A DNA stretch of 64,000 nucleotides from Bacteriovorax sp. MedPE-SWde (GTDB lineage: Bacteria > Bdellovibrionota > Bacteriovoracia > Bacteriovoracales > Bacteriovoracaceae): positions 58,348-122,347 of the forward strand of contig MPCU01000014.1 in NCBI GenBank assembly GCA_001874305.1. The letters run 5' to 3'. A program made the translations under genes and the position numbers. Under the pieces are notes generated by a model. That model was not told the DNA's origin. It did not search any database and saw nothing but the letters and a program-made list of their open reading frames with translations. Within the stretch, counting starts at the first letter, position 1; every line of letters begins with the position of its first letter. Of the stretch, positions 53,025 to 62,758 are shown in pieces.

Positions 53025-53451
53025 TATAATTCTAATCACAATTTCAGGTACAGCAAGTGCGGTTGAAACATTTAGACACCCCACTTGCAATGTTTATCTA
53101 CATCCTTTTGATAAAACGCAGAAGTATGACAGTAAGCTCCTGAAGAGACTTTCAAATATGCTTTTAGAAAAAGGATATAATCTCAAAGATCTTAATGAAT
53201 TAAAGAGATTAGAACCTGGTGAGTTTCACATTACGATGAAGAGAACTCTTCTGGGAAAAGTATATAAAGAGTGTCTTATTGAGTTAGAGATGAAACAAGC
53301 AAAAGGACAATACGCAATAAAGAGTGATCCTGTTGTTTTTAAATCTAATAAAAAGAGAAAATTTCCACGTCAAACATTTAAAGGCAAAGAGAGATGTATG
53401 CTAGCGCTACAAGACAATTTCTTCGCAATTAATGTATGCAAGAACAAATAG
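52993..53451 (+). CDS. Small secreted protein overlapping pepP
   Basis: A 152-residue protein starting at GTG within the 3' end of pepP, with GAGGAAG upstream and a signal peptide (residues 1-22, GTASA). Four cysteines remain in the mature protein (HPTCNV, KECLIE, ERCMLA, INVCKN). It lies 8 bases before the EEP-nuclease lipoprotein gene, suggesting one transcript. No family recognised. Confidence 0.65.
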   Translation: MKKIIEIFWTSIILITISGTASAVETFRHPTCNVYLHPFDKTQKYDSKLLKRLSNMLLEKGYNLKDLNELKRLEPGEFHITMKRTLLGKVYKECLIELEMKQAKGQYAIKSDPVVFKSNKKRKFPRQTFKGKERCMLALQDNFFAINVCKNK

Positions 53452-53459
53452 GAAGTTCA

Positions 53460-54644
53460 ATGATTAAATCAATATCTTTAATAGTACTTTCAATTTTCTT
53501 ATTCTTGAGTTGCTCAACCTTAGAAAATAAAAAGGCCAGAATAAATGTAGTTCACTGGAATATAAAAGAGCTTGAATCAAGTAAGCTCAACAAAGAAAAT
53601 CATCAAATAAAGGCAGTAAGAAAAATATTAAATAATTTCTCATTTAATATATTGTCTATAAACGAGCTACAATATGATACTAAAGATGTTCCAAACGAAC
53701 GCTTTAAAAGTGTAGGACGAAATGCAGAAAGATTTGCAGAGTTAATTGGAAAAGATCCATTTGAACATGCAATCAGCTTCACTCAGGCCAACACTGGAAA
53801 TAAGGCAAAGCATGTTAATTATAACTATGCTACAAAAATGACAATAAAAGCTCGCAAGCTTGCTGATCAGGACAACTTCGGCCTCTTTCCAGGCCAGTAT
53901 TCAACAGCAATGATTTCAGAGTTTCCGATTAAGTCTGAAGTCGTTCTCAAGAATCTCAAGTGGCGTGAGTTTAACAAGTCTGTATCGTTTTCTAAATTTA
54001 GAAGATCTAACGGAAGAAGAATTCCTACTACAATTCAGCTTTTTGACAAGTCATTCACAGATTCAGTAATTGAAGTTGATGGACATGATGTACATATAAT
54101 CACACTTCATACTGTACCTTCATATCATTTTGGTAATAAGAAGACCCCAAATTACGAAAGGAACAAAGATCAGTTAAGATTCTTAGAATGGTATCTTACT
54201 GGAGGAACAGATATTCCAGTAAAACTTCCAAAGAAATATTCTGATATAAAACCTCTTAAGAAAACTGACAAGTTCATAGCGATGGGAGACTGGAATACTT
54301 CAATCTATGCTAACAACAAGGGAAGTACTGTCCTAAGAAGAATATTCAAAAGTGTAGATTCATGGATTGAAAAGCCTATTCACACTCATGAGACTCAACA
54401 TTTTGGTGAAAAGAGAACGAAGTTAACTCTAGATTACATTGCCTACAGGGGCCTAAAAATAGTTGATGCGGGGATTTACTTTCCAAAAGAAAATGAAGGA
54501 TCATGTCACAAATATTCAGACCTACCATCTAGGCTAAAGTCACGTCATAGAAAAGTTGATGCTGACAAATGTCTAAATGAAAAGTCCGTTGAACTAAAAC
54601 AGGCCAGTGATCACTTCCCTATCTGGGCAAGTTTTGAACTGTAG
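53460..54644 (+). CDS. Lipoprotein of the endonuclease/exonuclease/phosphatase family
   Basis: The ATG at 53460 has AGGA upstream and starts a lipoprotein signal (LSIFLFLSCS, Cys19). The 394-residue protein has EEP-fold motifs: VVHWNIKELES, SINELQYD (catalytic Glu), AMGDWNTS (Asp/Asn) and a terminal SDHFPIWASF (Asp-His). All metal and catalytic residues appear present. Members are DNases, sphingomyelinases or phosphatases. Lipidation implies surface or periplasmic action. Confidence 0.85.
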   Translation: MIKSISLIVLSIFLFLSCSTLENKKARINVVHWNIKELESSKLNKENHQIKAVRKILNNFSFNILSINELQYDTKDVPNERFKSVGRNAERFAELIGKDPFEHAISFTQANTGNKAKHVNYNYATKMTIKARKLADQDNFGLFPGQYSTAMISEFPIKSEVVLKNLKWREFNKSVSFSKFRRSNGRRIPTTIQLFDKSFTDSVIEVDGHDVHIITLHTVPSYHFGNKKTPNYERNKDQLRFLEWYLTGGTDIPVKLPKKYSDIKPLKKTDKFIAMGDWNTSIYANNKGSTVLRRIFKSVDSWIEKPIHTHETQHFGEKRTKLTLDYIAYRGLKIVDAGIYFPKENEGSCHKYSDLPSRLKSRHRKVDADKCLNEKSVELKQASDHFPIWASFEL

Positions 54645-54660
54645 AAAGTAAAAAAAGATC

Positions 54661-55635
54661 TTAGTGATTTCTATCAATGATAAATGACATAATATACTCA
54701 AGAGGGGCCATTTTCTTCATGGCCTCTTCTTTGTCCATACCATTTGCCACAAGATAGTCGCATATTGAGTTCAAACAATTAGAAGCGATATTCATATGTT
54801 CACGAGCTCTGGCCTCGACAATTTTAACTGCTTCATCGATTCTGTCTTCATTCCATAAAGATTCTAAAGACTCACCTTTCTTATATGCTTCATATTTTGC
54901 AGGGTGAATTAGTAGCCATTCTAAGATAACAGAATTAACAACTCCATTCTTAACATCTAAGAGAAAATCTTTGTCCGAAGTAGAAGCAAAATCAAGAGTA
55001 TCATCCATCATCTGAAAAGCTAATCCAACACGGTGACCAAATTCTTTTGCTTGATCACAGATCTCACTTGGGGCCTTTGCAGCGTAAGCTCCAATCCAAG
55101 TACACCAACTCATCACAGAAGCTGTTTTATAATGAGCAATACGTTCAATAAGCTCTTGAGTATAAGCTCTTTGCTCAATAGCATCAGACTGAATCCACTC
55201 GCCAAGAGCTAGATCCTGTATAACCTTAGACATTTCTTTAACGATAGTTAAATCACCTTGAGATGCTAGAGTGTATATTACGTCGGCCAATAGATAATCT
55301 CCGGCGAGAACGGCCTTCTTATTTGATGCCACGATATTAATTGAAGGCTCACCACGTCTCTGTGTTGCATTATCAACAACGTCATCATGTGCTAGAGATG
55401 CAGCGTGAACCATTTCAATAGACTTTGCGAATGGGTCTAACTCATTAATATCTATATTAAAATAGCTTCCCATTAGAAAGCAGAGCATTGGTCTTAGTCT
55501 CTTTCCACCAGAAAGAACAGTCTTAGATAAGACATCTGAAACTGCATCGTGGCAGCTTTCGCTCTCAATTGAGAGGTTCATATCACCTATTTTTTCAAGG
55601 ATTCCAGATGGAATGGCGGCAAAGAAATTTGTCAT
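54661..55635 (-). CDS. Polyprenyl diphosphate synthase
   Basis: A 324-residue trans-prenyltransferase with GGKRLRP (43-49), first aspartate motif DDVVD (84-88), RRGEPSIN, and second motif DDTLD (211-215). The usual GKPxGxDL sequence after the second motif is altered (TSDKDFLLDVKNG). It extends allylic diphosphates, probably to make the quinone side chain, since it is divergent from the menaquinone operon and 168 bases away. Chain length cannot be deduced reliably. Confidence 0.9.
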   Translation of the reverse strand: MTNFFAAIPSGILEKIGDMNLSIESESCHDAVSDVLSKTVLSGGKRLRPMLCFLMGSYFNIDINELDPFAKSIEMVHAASLAHDDVVDNATQRRGEPSINIVASNKKAVLAGDYLLADVIYTLASQGDLTIVKEMSKVIQDLALGEWIQSDAIEQRAYTQELIERIAHYKTASVMSWCTWIGAYAAKAPSEICDQAKEFGHRVGLAFQMMDDTLDFASTSDKDFLLDVKNGVVNSVILEWLLIHPAKYEAYKKGESLESLWNEDRIDEAVKIVEARAREHMNIASNCLNSICDYLVANGMDKEEAMKKMAPLEYIMSFIIDRNH

Positions 55636-55803
55636 AGTACCCTATATAAATCTTTATTATTTCAAGCATTTTTAACAAAATGACCCGACTCTGTAAATAT
55701 CTTGTCCATAATAATATCCCTTTTTCATAGCAACCATTCGTCTCTTGTCAGTTTATGCCCCTCGGTATAAGGTGCATTAAAAATATATAAAGGAAATGAC
55801 ACA

Positions 55804-56514
55804 ATGAGCAATCAACTCGCCGAAAGAAAGAATGAGTCTTATAAGATTTTTGATAAAATCGCTGGAACATATGATCTTTTAAACCACCTACTCTCATTTG
55901 GTATCGATATATACTGGAGAAAACAAGTTATAAAAAACTTACCTAAGAGGGATAATCTTCAATGTTTAGATCTCGCATGTGGAACAGGTGACCTAACAAT
56001 TGTTCTAGCAAAACAAGACTCAGTAGGAAAAGTTACAGGCCTAGATATGTCAAAGGGCATGGTAGAGATTGGTAAACAGAAAATCGAAAAGAAAGGTTAT
56101 GCAAATAAAGCAGCAATGCAAATTGGTGATGGAGTAGAAATTCCAGCTGCTGATGAAGTATTTGACGTTACGACAGTGTCATTTGGAATTAGAAACTTTC
56201 CAGATCCACAAAGATCACTCGTAAATATGTTTCGAGTAATTAAGCCAGGTGGAAGAAGTATGGTATTAGAGTTTTCAATACCAAGAAGCGCTCTATTTAA
56301 AGCAATATATTTCTTCTACTTTAGATATCTTCTTCCATTCGTTGGAAACCTTATCTCTAAACATAAAGATGCTTATAGTTACCTTAATGAAACTGTCGAA
56401 GACTTTCCATATGGGAATGACTTTGCAGAAATGATGAAGACTGCTGGTTTCAAAAACGTGAGATACCACGAGCTCACTTTTGGAATTGCAACTCTATATA
56501 TCGGGGAGAAATAA
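55804..56514 (+). CDS. menG: Demethylmenaquinone methyltransferase (UbiE/MenG)
   Basis: A 236-residue SAM-dependent methyltransferase with LDLACGTGDL (motif I), GLDMSKGMV, VTVSFGIRNFPDP and GGRSMVLEFSIP, characteristic of UbiE/MenG. It methylates demethylmenaquinone, the last step of menaquinone synthesis. First gene of a five-gene men operon; its stop lies 2 bases from the next start, whose Shine-Dalgarno (GGGGAG) is inside this gene. Confidence 0.93.
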   Translation: MSNQLAERKNESYKIFDKIAGTYDLLNHLLSFGIDIYWRKQVIKNLPKRDNLQCLDLACGTGDLTIVLAKQDSVGKVTGLDMSKGMVEIGKQKIEKKGYANKAAMQIGDGVEIPAADEVFDVTTVSFGIRNFPDPQRSLVNMFRVIKPGGRSMVLEFSIPRSALFKAIYFFYFRYLLPFVGNLISKHKDAYSYLNETVEDFPYGNDFAEMMKTAGFKNVRYHELTFGIATLYIGEK

Positions 56515-56516
56515 AA

Positions 56517-57875
56517 GTGTTGTTAACGCTCGGAAATATACAAGCACAAGTAGTGAACACACTAATTGGTAGTGACATATCGGAACTTGACCTAACCAAA
56601 GGCAAGGACTTTGTCTCTATAGACTTTCAAACAAATATTTCTAGTATTGCAGGACTTTTAGGCCATTTCCATCCAATTCCAAAGTACTACTTTAAGAACA
56701 AATCTAAAGAGACTGAGTTCTTAGCTCTAGGCTCATGGAAGACTTATACAAGCCTCTATGAATTTGATGAGATCGATAGAATAGTAAAAGATAATAGCTT
56801 CATAAAGGTTGTAGGAGCACAGCGTTTTCAACAAGAAGACTGCTCAATAGAGTGGCACGGTCTCCAAGACTGTAACTTCTTTATCCCACAAATATTAATA
56901 CAAAGAACATCAAATAACGTAAAACTAAATGTAATACTTCCACTAGACTTCATGACATCTGATCTCAAAAGGAAAGAGTATTTACATGAGTTGGCAAACA
57001 CTCTTGATCCAAATACTTTCTCTTTCCAAGAACACAACAATTTTCAAGTTGGAAAAATGGAATCTCCGACTTATGGAGAATGGGATAGGATTGTTAAGGA
57101 ATCACTAAAAGAAATATCATTAAAGAAGATAGATAAGATTGTTCTTTCAAGAAAGAAAGTAATCTCTTATAAGAGACAAATCTGCACTGCGGATATCTTT
57201 AGAGATATGTATGAAAAACTTAATCAACAAAGCTACAGTGTTTATTTTAAATTTTCTCACCAGCAGACCTTCATGTCATTTACTCCAGAGACTTTATTTA
57301 AAGTAAAAGATGGAACACTGGCACTCGATTCACTAGCAGGAACAAGACAGAGAGGAAGTTCTGATAAAGAGGATAATCTTTTAGAAAAAGAACTGCTTGC
57401 TGACAAAAAAGAAATGAATGAACATAGAGTCGTTACAGAATATATAAGCAGCAAGATGCAAAAACTTGTTGAGACTGTAAATATTGACAAGTCAGAAGGA
57501 ATCCTGAAGCAAAAGTATGTACAACATATTCATACAACTTTAGATGGAAAGCTTAAAGATAAGATCAAATCATTTGATCTTTTAAAAACTTTTCACCCTA
57601 CTCCAGCAGTCGGTGGGCAACCAAAGACTGATGCACTCAAACTAATAAAGAAGTTAGAGCCATATAGAAGAGGGCTCTATGCCGCACCTATTGGATATTT
57701 TGCAAAAGACCAAAGTGAATTTGCTGTTGCTATTAGATGTGCTCTTGCACACGGAGAAAAGCTTCATATCTACGGTGGTTGTGGAATTGTTGAAGACTCA
57801 ATGCCAAAGAGTGAGTGGCTAGAGACTAAGAATAAAATGAAAAACTTCCATAATATTCTTGGTGGTGAATTCTAA
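56517..57875 (+). CDS. menF: Isochorismate synthase (MenF)
   Basis: A 452-residue chorismate-utilising enzyme starting at GTG. The C-terminal catalytic part has KIVLSRKK, SFTPETLFKV, LDSLAGTRQRG (catalytic Glu/Lys region), LLKTFHPTPAVGGQPK and YGGCGIVEDS. It converts chorismate to isochorismate, the first committed step. It overlaps the MenD start by one base. Confidence 0.92.
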   Translation: MLLTLGNIQAQVVNTLIGSDISELDLTKGKDFVSIDFQTNISSIAGLLGHFHPIPKYYFKNKSKETEFLALGSWKTYTSLYEFDEIDRIVKDNSFIKVVGAQRFQQEDCSIEWHGLQDCNFFIPQILIQRTSNNVKLNVILPLDFMTSDLKRKEYLHELANTLDPNTFSFQEHNNFQVGKMESPTYGEWDRIVKESLKEISLKKIDKIVLSRKKVISYKRQICTADIFRDMYEKLNQQSYSVYFKFSHQQTFMSFTPETLFKVKDGTLALDSLAGTRQRGSSDKEDNLLEKELLADKKEMNEHRVVTEYISSKMQKLVETVNIDKSEGILKQKYVQHIHTTLDGKLKDKIKSFDLLKTFHPTPAVGGQPKTDALKLIKKLEPYRRGLYAAPIGYFAKDQSEFAVAIRCALAHGEKLHIYGGCGIVEDSMPKSEWLETKNKMKNFHNILGGEF

Positions 57876-59590
57876 TGACATTCCCTCTGGATCAAAACAT
57901 CTCTCGTCTTTGGGGATCTCTCATAATAGATGAGCTCGCCAAAAATGGTGTTAAAGATGTTTATTGTGCTCCAGGTATGAGAAATGCACCAATACTTGCC
58001 GCTTCATATCATCACGAAGATATTAAAACATATAGTTTTCTAGATGAGCGTGCATTAAGCTTTAGAGCGCTAGGAAATTCTAAATATCAAGGAAATATTC
58101 CTGCACTAACCTGTACTTCAGGTACAGCTATGGCAAATTTCCTTCCGGCCGTAATTGAGGCCTATCGCTCGGGGCTCCCATTAATCATCTTAACAGCAGA
58201 TAGACCAATAGAGCTTGTAAAGATCGATGCGAACCAAACAATAAACCAAAAAGACATACTTAAAGAATTCACATGTCATACATTAACTTTAGATGCGCCA
58301 TCTGAATCTCTTTCTCCAATGCGTCTGAGATCACTAATCTCAAGTGCAGTTGGAAAAGCAATAATGCACAATAAACCTGTACATATCAATATACCACTAA
58401 GAGAACCTCTCGATAGTACGAGTGCTCAAATAGGAGAAGAGTTTAGGTCACAGGCACTAAAATCTTTTCAGACAAAATATCCAAAGAACATCTCGAAACA
58501 CTTTATGAACTACCGTGAATCAAGTGACATCACAGAAATTATAAAGTCCGCAAAACGACCACTCATCGTTGTAGGAAAACTAGAAAGAGAACAGAATAAA
58601 TCACAATATATAAAACAACTAAAGAAAATAGATATTCCAAAATACCTCGATATTACAAGTGGAATTAAATTTAATTTCTCACTAGAAGATAAACTAAATC
58701 CAACTTTTGATCATCCAGAGGTTTTTGATACATATACTGAGAATAGACCAGACCTGATAATTCATATTGGAGGTAGACTTGTTAGTAAGCACTATTATCG
58801 CTTCCAAGAATCTAATCCTGACATTCAAATAGTTCACATTACTAACGTTGACACTAATCATGATCCAGGATTTTCAAATAATATTAAAATGGTTTGTGAT
58901 CCGATATCATTTTTACAACATATGGTTGAGTTTGATTTAAGTAGTGACTCTCCAATCTGTTGGAGTGACTTCACAGAGAAAAAGAGAAGAATAATTGAAG
59001 AGAATGACCTTTCTTTTCCTTATATATCAAAGAACATAATAGAATTAACAGATAGTGAGACAGAGCTTCTCATCGCAAACTCAACTGCGATTAGATCCTT
59101 TGATAGCTATATCAGTGTTTCTCAAACATTTCCGATTGCAACATTCTCTAATCGTGGAGTTAGTGGAATAGAAGGGTTTGTAGCGACACTTTGTGGACTC
59201 TCAGATCATAGTTCTAAGAATAAGGTATTGGTCTTAGGGGATATTTCATTTAAACATGATATAAACTCTCTCTACATGCTTGCAGATCACATAGATAAGA
59301 ACCTCACTATTGTAGTTGTTAATAATTATGGAGGCGGTATATTTGAACTTCTTCCAGTATCAAAAGAAAAAGACTTTCTTCCTCTATTAACAACTCCGCA
59401 TGAAGATACATTCAAAGATATTATCAGCTCATTTAAGTATATTAACTACTCTCAGTGTTCTACAAAAGAAGACTTTAAAGAGACTTATTCTGTAGAAACT
59501 AAGAAAAATAGAATATCTATAATTGAAGTGATGATAGATACAGCGCTAAACAAAGATGTTTACACGAAGCTTAGAACAGTAAAATTATAA
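57875..59590 (+). CDS. menD: SEPHCHC synthase (MenD)
   Basis: A 571-residue thiamine-diphosphate enzyme: GVKDVYCAPGMRNAPI near the N terminus, TCTSGTAMANFLPA, ILTADRP, SNRGVSGIEGF and the TPP site GDISFKHDINSLY with NNYGGGIFE. It combines isochorismate with 2-oxoglutarate. The SGxD/E segments match E. coli MenD. The gene is directly coupled to menF. Confidence 0.93.
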   Translation: MTFPLDQNISRLWGSLIIDELAKNGVKDVYCAPGMRNAPILAASYHHEDIKTYSFLDERALSFRALGNSKYQGNIPALTCTSGTAMANFLPAVIEAYRSGLPLIILTADRPIELVKIDANQTINQKDILKEFTCHTLTLDAPSESLSPMRLRSLISSAVGKAIMHNKPVHINIPLREPLDSTSAQIGEEFRSQALKSFQTKYPKNISKHFMNYRESSDITEIIKSAKRPLIVVGKLEREQNKSQYIKQLKKIDIPKYLDITSGIKFNFSLEDKLNPTFDHPEVFDTYTENRPDLIIHIGGRLVSKHYYRFQESNPDIQIVHITNVDTNHDPGFSNNIKMVCDPISFLQHMVEFDLSSDSPICWSDFTEKKRRIIEENDLSFPYISKNIIELTDSETELLIANSTAIRSFDSYISVSQTFPIATFSNRGVSGIEGFVATLCGLSDHSSKNKVLVLGDISFKHDINSLYMLADHIDKNLTIVVVNNYGGGIFELLPVSKEKDFLPLLTTPHEDTFKDIISSFKYINYSQCSTKEDFKETYSVETKKNRISIIEVMIDTALNKDVYTKLRTVKL

Positions 59591-59606
59591 TAAGGTATTA
59601 CATATA

Positions 59607-60497
59607 ATGATTAAACATCTCATACAGGCAGCAAGACCAAAAACACTATTTGCATCTATTGGTCCAGTCCTCTTAGGATTAGCTCTTGCCTATAATTTAG
59701 AATCTACAATAAAACCAGTGCTAGCAATAACGACACTTCTTTGTGCAGTATTATTACAAGTCTCAACTAATTTCGTAAATGACTACTACGATGGTGTAAG
59801 AGGGATAGATAGTGATAATAGACTTGGACCTAAGAGAATGACGGCCACAGGTGAGCTTTCTCCTTTAAAAGTAAAAAATGCTTTCATAGCATCTTTTGCT
59901 CTGGCCTTCATATTAGGTATTGTCTTGATGGCAAGTGCTGGACTTCCTATTATAATTATTGGGACTCTATCTATTCTATTTGCTTATATCTATACGGGTG
60001 GACCGTTTCCACTCTCCTATTATGCGCTTGGCGAATTATTAGCATTTGTATTTTTTGGACCGGTTGCTGTTTGGGGCGCATACTATATTCAAGTTCAAAA
60101 TATTAATGATCATTCTCTGACTGTTGTATTCGCTGGATTAGCTCCAGGGTTTATTTCTGCGGCGATCATGGCGATTAACAATCTAAGAGACCGAGAAACA
60201 GACATACTAACAACAAAGAAGACACTAGCAATCCTTGCTGGCCCACGTGGAGCAAGAATTCTACCGATAACATTTGTTCTTCTTTCAACATTTATTCCTG
60301 TGTTCCATGTTTCCCAATTTGGAGCGAATCCTCGTATCATGATAGCGACATTTACAAGTTACTTCTTCTTTAAAACTTGGATAGCTATTGCCAAGGAGCC
60401 TATTACTCCAAGGTTCAATGATTATCTCGCAAATACAGGAAAGTATCTCTTTCTCTTCTGTCTGGCATACTCGGCCATGCTTGTAAGTGTAAAATGA
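59607..60497 (+). CDS. menA: 1,4-dihydroxy-2-naphthoate prenyltransferase (MenA)
   Basis: A 296-residue polytopic membrane protein of the UbiA family with the Asp-rich motif NFVNDYYDGVRGIDSDNR and a second NNLRDRETDI. It transfers the polyprenyl tail to dihydroxynaphthoate. Nine hydrophobic segments are visible. AAGGTATT precedes the ATG, and the end overlaps menC by 4 bases. Confidence 0.94.
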   Translation: MIKHLIQAARPKTLFASIGPVLLGLALAYNLESTIKPVLAITTLLCAVLLQVSTNFVNDYYDGVRGIDSDNRLGPKRMTATGELSPLKVKNAFIASFALAFILGIVLMASAGLPIIIIGTLSILFAYIYTGGPFPLSYYALGELLAFVFFGPVAVWGAYYIQVQNINDHSLTVVFAGLAPGFISAAIMAINNLRDRETDILTTKKTLAILAGPRGARILPITFVLLSTFIPVFHVSQFGANPRIMIATFTSYFFFKTWIAIAKEPITPRFNDYLANTGKYLFLFCLAYSAMLVSVK

Positions 60498-61465
60498 AAG
60501 TTAAGCTAAGTAATTTTTCTGAACATACTTACCAATTAAAAACTAGTTTCTTAGTTGGTGACTATGAGTTAGAAAACTACAAAGTATTTAAGTATACAGC
60601 TGACTTTAATGGAGTATTAGTAAATGGAGAGATTCCCGCTCTACCTCTATTCTATGGAAATCAACGAATAGATCATTTCAATAAACTTGAGTTATCATTT
60701 AACAAAGATTCAATAGATTTAGAACAGAAGCTATTTGGCCAAAAGATATCCTTAGAGAATGCTCCAAATAACCTCGTATTTTCTATTGAGCAATTAATTA
60801 TCTCCTATCTTACAATTATCAAAGAGTGTCCTATAGAGTTTAGTAGTGATGCCCCCGTTGCTTTAATTAACCAACTAAACTCTAACTTTAAAAATAATAC
60901 AGTTATAAAACTTAAGATTGGCAGAGATTCAATCTCAGCTGAGAATAAGCGCATAAAAGATCTACTCGATAAAGGCCATAAGCTACGTCTTGATGGTAAT
61001 CGTATGTTATCAGCACCTCAGCTTGAAGAACTACTTGAAGGGCTTAATCTTAAGAATATAGAATATATTGAAGAGCCATTTTCTTCATACGAAGAATGGG
61101 AGAACTTCTCATTAAAGCATAAGATTGGACTAGCTCTTGATGAAGGTCTACAGAGTTGTATAGAAAGTAATATCTTTCCGACAAATACAGTGGCATTTAT
61201 TATAAAACCTTCACTATCACTTTCAGTCTCTGGGATTCTAAGGCTTCGAAACAATAAGGTGTTTGAAGATAGAAAAGTGGTTATTAGCAGTTCATTCGAA
61301 ACGGGCCAAACCTTTAATCTCTTAATACATCTCGCTTCAAATTTTGATACCCATCATGGATTAGGAACTCTCGGTCATCTTATGCTGCCAGAGAGTGAGC
61401 AAAATATGTTTAATCAAGTAGGCGATAAAATCCACGGTCATCCAATTTCATATTTTCAGATATAA
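60494..61465 (+). CDS. menC: o-Succinylbenzoate synthase (MenC)
   Basis: A 323-residue enolase-superfamily enzyme. The catalytic and metal residues are present in order: Lys in VIKLKIGR, Asp in LRLDGN, Glu in YIEEPF, Asp in LALDEG and Lys in FIIKPS. It dehydrates SHCHC to o-succinylbenzoate. Sequence elsewhere is divergent, as is usual for MenC. Last gene of the men operon in this window; no menB, menE or menH follows. Confidence 0.88.
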   Translation: MKVKLSNFSEHTYQLKTSFLVGDYELENYKVFKYTADFNGVLVNGEIPALPLFYGNQRIDHFNKLELSFNKDSIDLEQKLFGQKISLENAPNNLVFSIEQLIISYLTIIKECPIEFSSDAPVALINQLNSNFKNNTVIKLKIGRDSISAENKRIKDLLDKGHKLRLDGNRMLSAPQLEELLEGLNLKNIEYIEEPFSSYEEWENFSLKHKIGLALDEGLQSCIESNIFPTNTVAFIIKPSLSLSVSGILRLRNNKVFEDRKVVISSSFETGQTFNLLIHLASNFDTHHGLGTLGHLMLPESEQNMFNQVGDKIHGHPISYFQI

Positions 61466-61500
61466 TTACTCATAAATCCCTTTCTATTTCAGGAGAAATT

Positions 61501-61758
61501 ATGAAGTTATTAAGAATTTTATCAGTACTGTCACTATTTACATTAGTATCTTGCGGGCACTTTAATAAAGGTCAATCAAAATGCCACAAGTCTAGTGAAG
61601 CTAAATGTTCTAAAGATGCAAAACAGTGTCACCTTAAAAAGAAGAAGCAATGTGATCGCAAGAAAAAGTGTGCAAAAAAAGAGTGTAAGAGCGACTCAAA
61701 ATGTGCAAAGAAAACTAAACAATGTCACTTAAAGAAGAATAAACAAAAGCAATCATAA
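61501..61758 (+). CDS. Lys/Cys-rich lipoprotein, probably metal-binding
   Basis: An 85-residue protein with a lipobox LVSC (Cys18) and AGGAG upstream. The mature part is about one third Lys and has eight further cysteines, mostly in K-x-C contexts (SKCHK, AKCSK, KQCHLKKKKQC, KKCAKKEC, SKCAKK, KQCHLKKN). KQCHLKK occurs twice. The pattern suggests a surface metal chelator or a polyanion-binding tail. No homologue recognised. It is followed by a terminator. Confidence 0.65.
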   Translation: MKLLRILSVLSLFTLVSCGHFNKGQSKCHKSSEAKCSKDAKQCHLKKKKQCDRKKKCAKKECKSDSKCAKKTKQCHLKKNKQKQS

Positions 61759-61803
61759 GCATTTGATTTATCACAATAATCTAAGATAAGCTTTGTAAGA
61801 TTC

Positions 61804-61857
61804 AGGCCAAACCGCTAAGTGAAATAATTGATAGCTTAGACGGAATGGCCTTTTTTG
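61804..61857 (+). terminator. Terminator with nested stems
   Basis: Outer stem AGGCCA (61804-61809) with TGGCCT (61846-61851); inner stem CTAAG (61815-61819) with CTTAG (61835-61839); then a T run to 61856. Confidence 0.65.
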
Positions 61858-61882
61858 TTATGCTAGTTATAAGGAGGACACT

Positions 61883-62059
61883 ATGTCTCTTATAAAGAAA
61901 ATAACTACTCTACTTATTCTTACTCTAATTGTGACATCATGTTCGACAACACCTGAAAATAGAAACACAAGGAACCTTGCAAGTGATCCTTGTGCTGAAA
62001 AATATTTCATTGATGAGTATAGTCACTATGACAATAATAATGAGTGCCACGGTCTATAG
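61883..62059 (+). CDS. Very small lipoprotein, 58 residues
   Basis: A short open frame with a strong Shine-Dalgarno (AAGGAGG, 61871-61877) before the ATG. It encodes a clear lipoprotein signal (LILTLIVTSC, Cys20), then a 38-residue polar tail with two cysteines (SDPCAEK and NNECHGL). The strong ribosome site and the lipobox make it likely to be real in spite of its length. Function unknown. Confidence 0.7.
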   Translation: MSLIKKITTLLILTLIVTSCSTTPENRNTRNLASDPCAEKYFIDEYSHYDNNNECHGL

Positions 62060-62096
62060 TCTTTGTATTTGCTAGAATACGTATAGATGGCCTTTT

Positions 62097-62525
62097 TTAT
62101 GAAACCATCGCTCTTAATATCCATAATTCCTTTTCAAGCCATGCTAACTTATCGTCAGCATATGACTGTGTGGTAGAATCATTTTCAGAAATATCTGACA
62201 ACTTTTTGAACTCTTTATGAAAATGATTAAGATCGTCTATAAGATAATTAACAACTTGCTCTGCTGTGAACTTCTCTTCGTTTGTTTCTATGATTCTACT
62301 CATTTCTAATGAGTCCTTAATAGTTACCACGGGTCTTGAGTGTAATTGAAGTTGCCTTTCTGCAAGATCATCAAAAATAACGGCAAATTCATTGTAGAAA
62401 ACTTCTGTTTTCTCATGGATTGGAGCAAACATCATTCCTGTGACGTTCCAGTGTAGGTTGTGAAGCTTGAAATAAAAAACCTGAGCATCCGCCTGAAGTA
62501 ATCTTAATAATTGACTAGAACTCAT
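62097..62525 (-). CDS. Dps-family ferritin-like protein
   Basis: A 142-residue protein. The dinuclear ferroxidase ligands have Dps spacing: His25 (HNLHWNVTG), His37, Glu41, Asp52 and Glu56 (FDDLAER); the first Asp of E. coli Dps is Glu here. It is shorter than most Dps (about 150-170), mainly at the N-terminal DNA-binding tail. Dps oxidises iron with peroxide and stores it, protecting DNA. GGAGGAT precedes the start. Confidence 0.9.
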   Translation of the reverse strand: MSSSQLLRLLQADAQVFYFKLHNLHWNVTGMMFAPIHEKTEVFYNEFAVIFDDLAERQLQLHSRPVVTIKDSLEMSRIIETNEEKFTAEQVVNYLIDDLNHFHKEFKKLSDISENDSTTQSYADDKLAWLEKELWILRAMVS

Positions 62526-62758
62526 ATATATCCTCCGTGTAAGTTATTAACTAAATCCATTATCGTAGGCTTCCACAGAAAAATATATTTTCTATAATCT
62601 ATAAACTAATAGAATGTAACTATCAAAGCTAACTAGCTGAAATTATATCGATGTGTCTAATTCTGGTACGGCCTAGATAACTTTTACAGAAAACACATAT
62701 ATTTCGACATATTGGCCATAATTAAAGCATTCAGATTAACTAATTAATGGACCTCACT

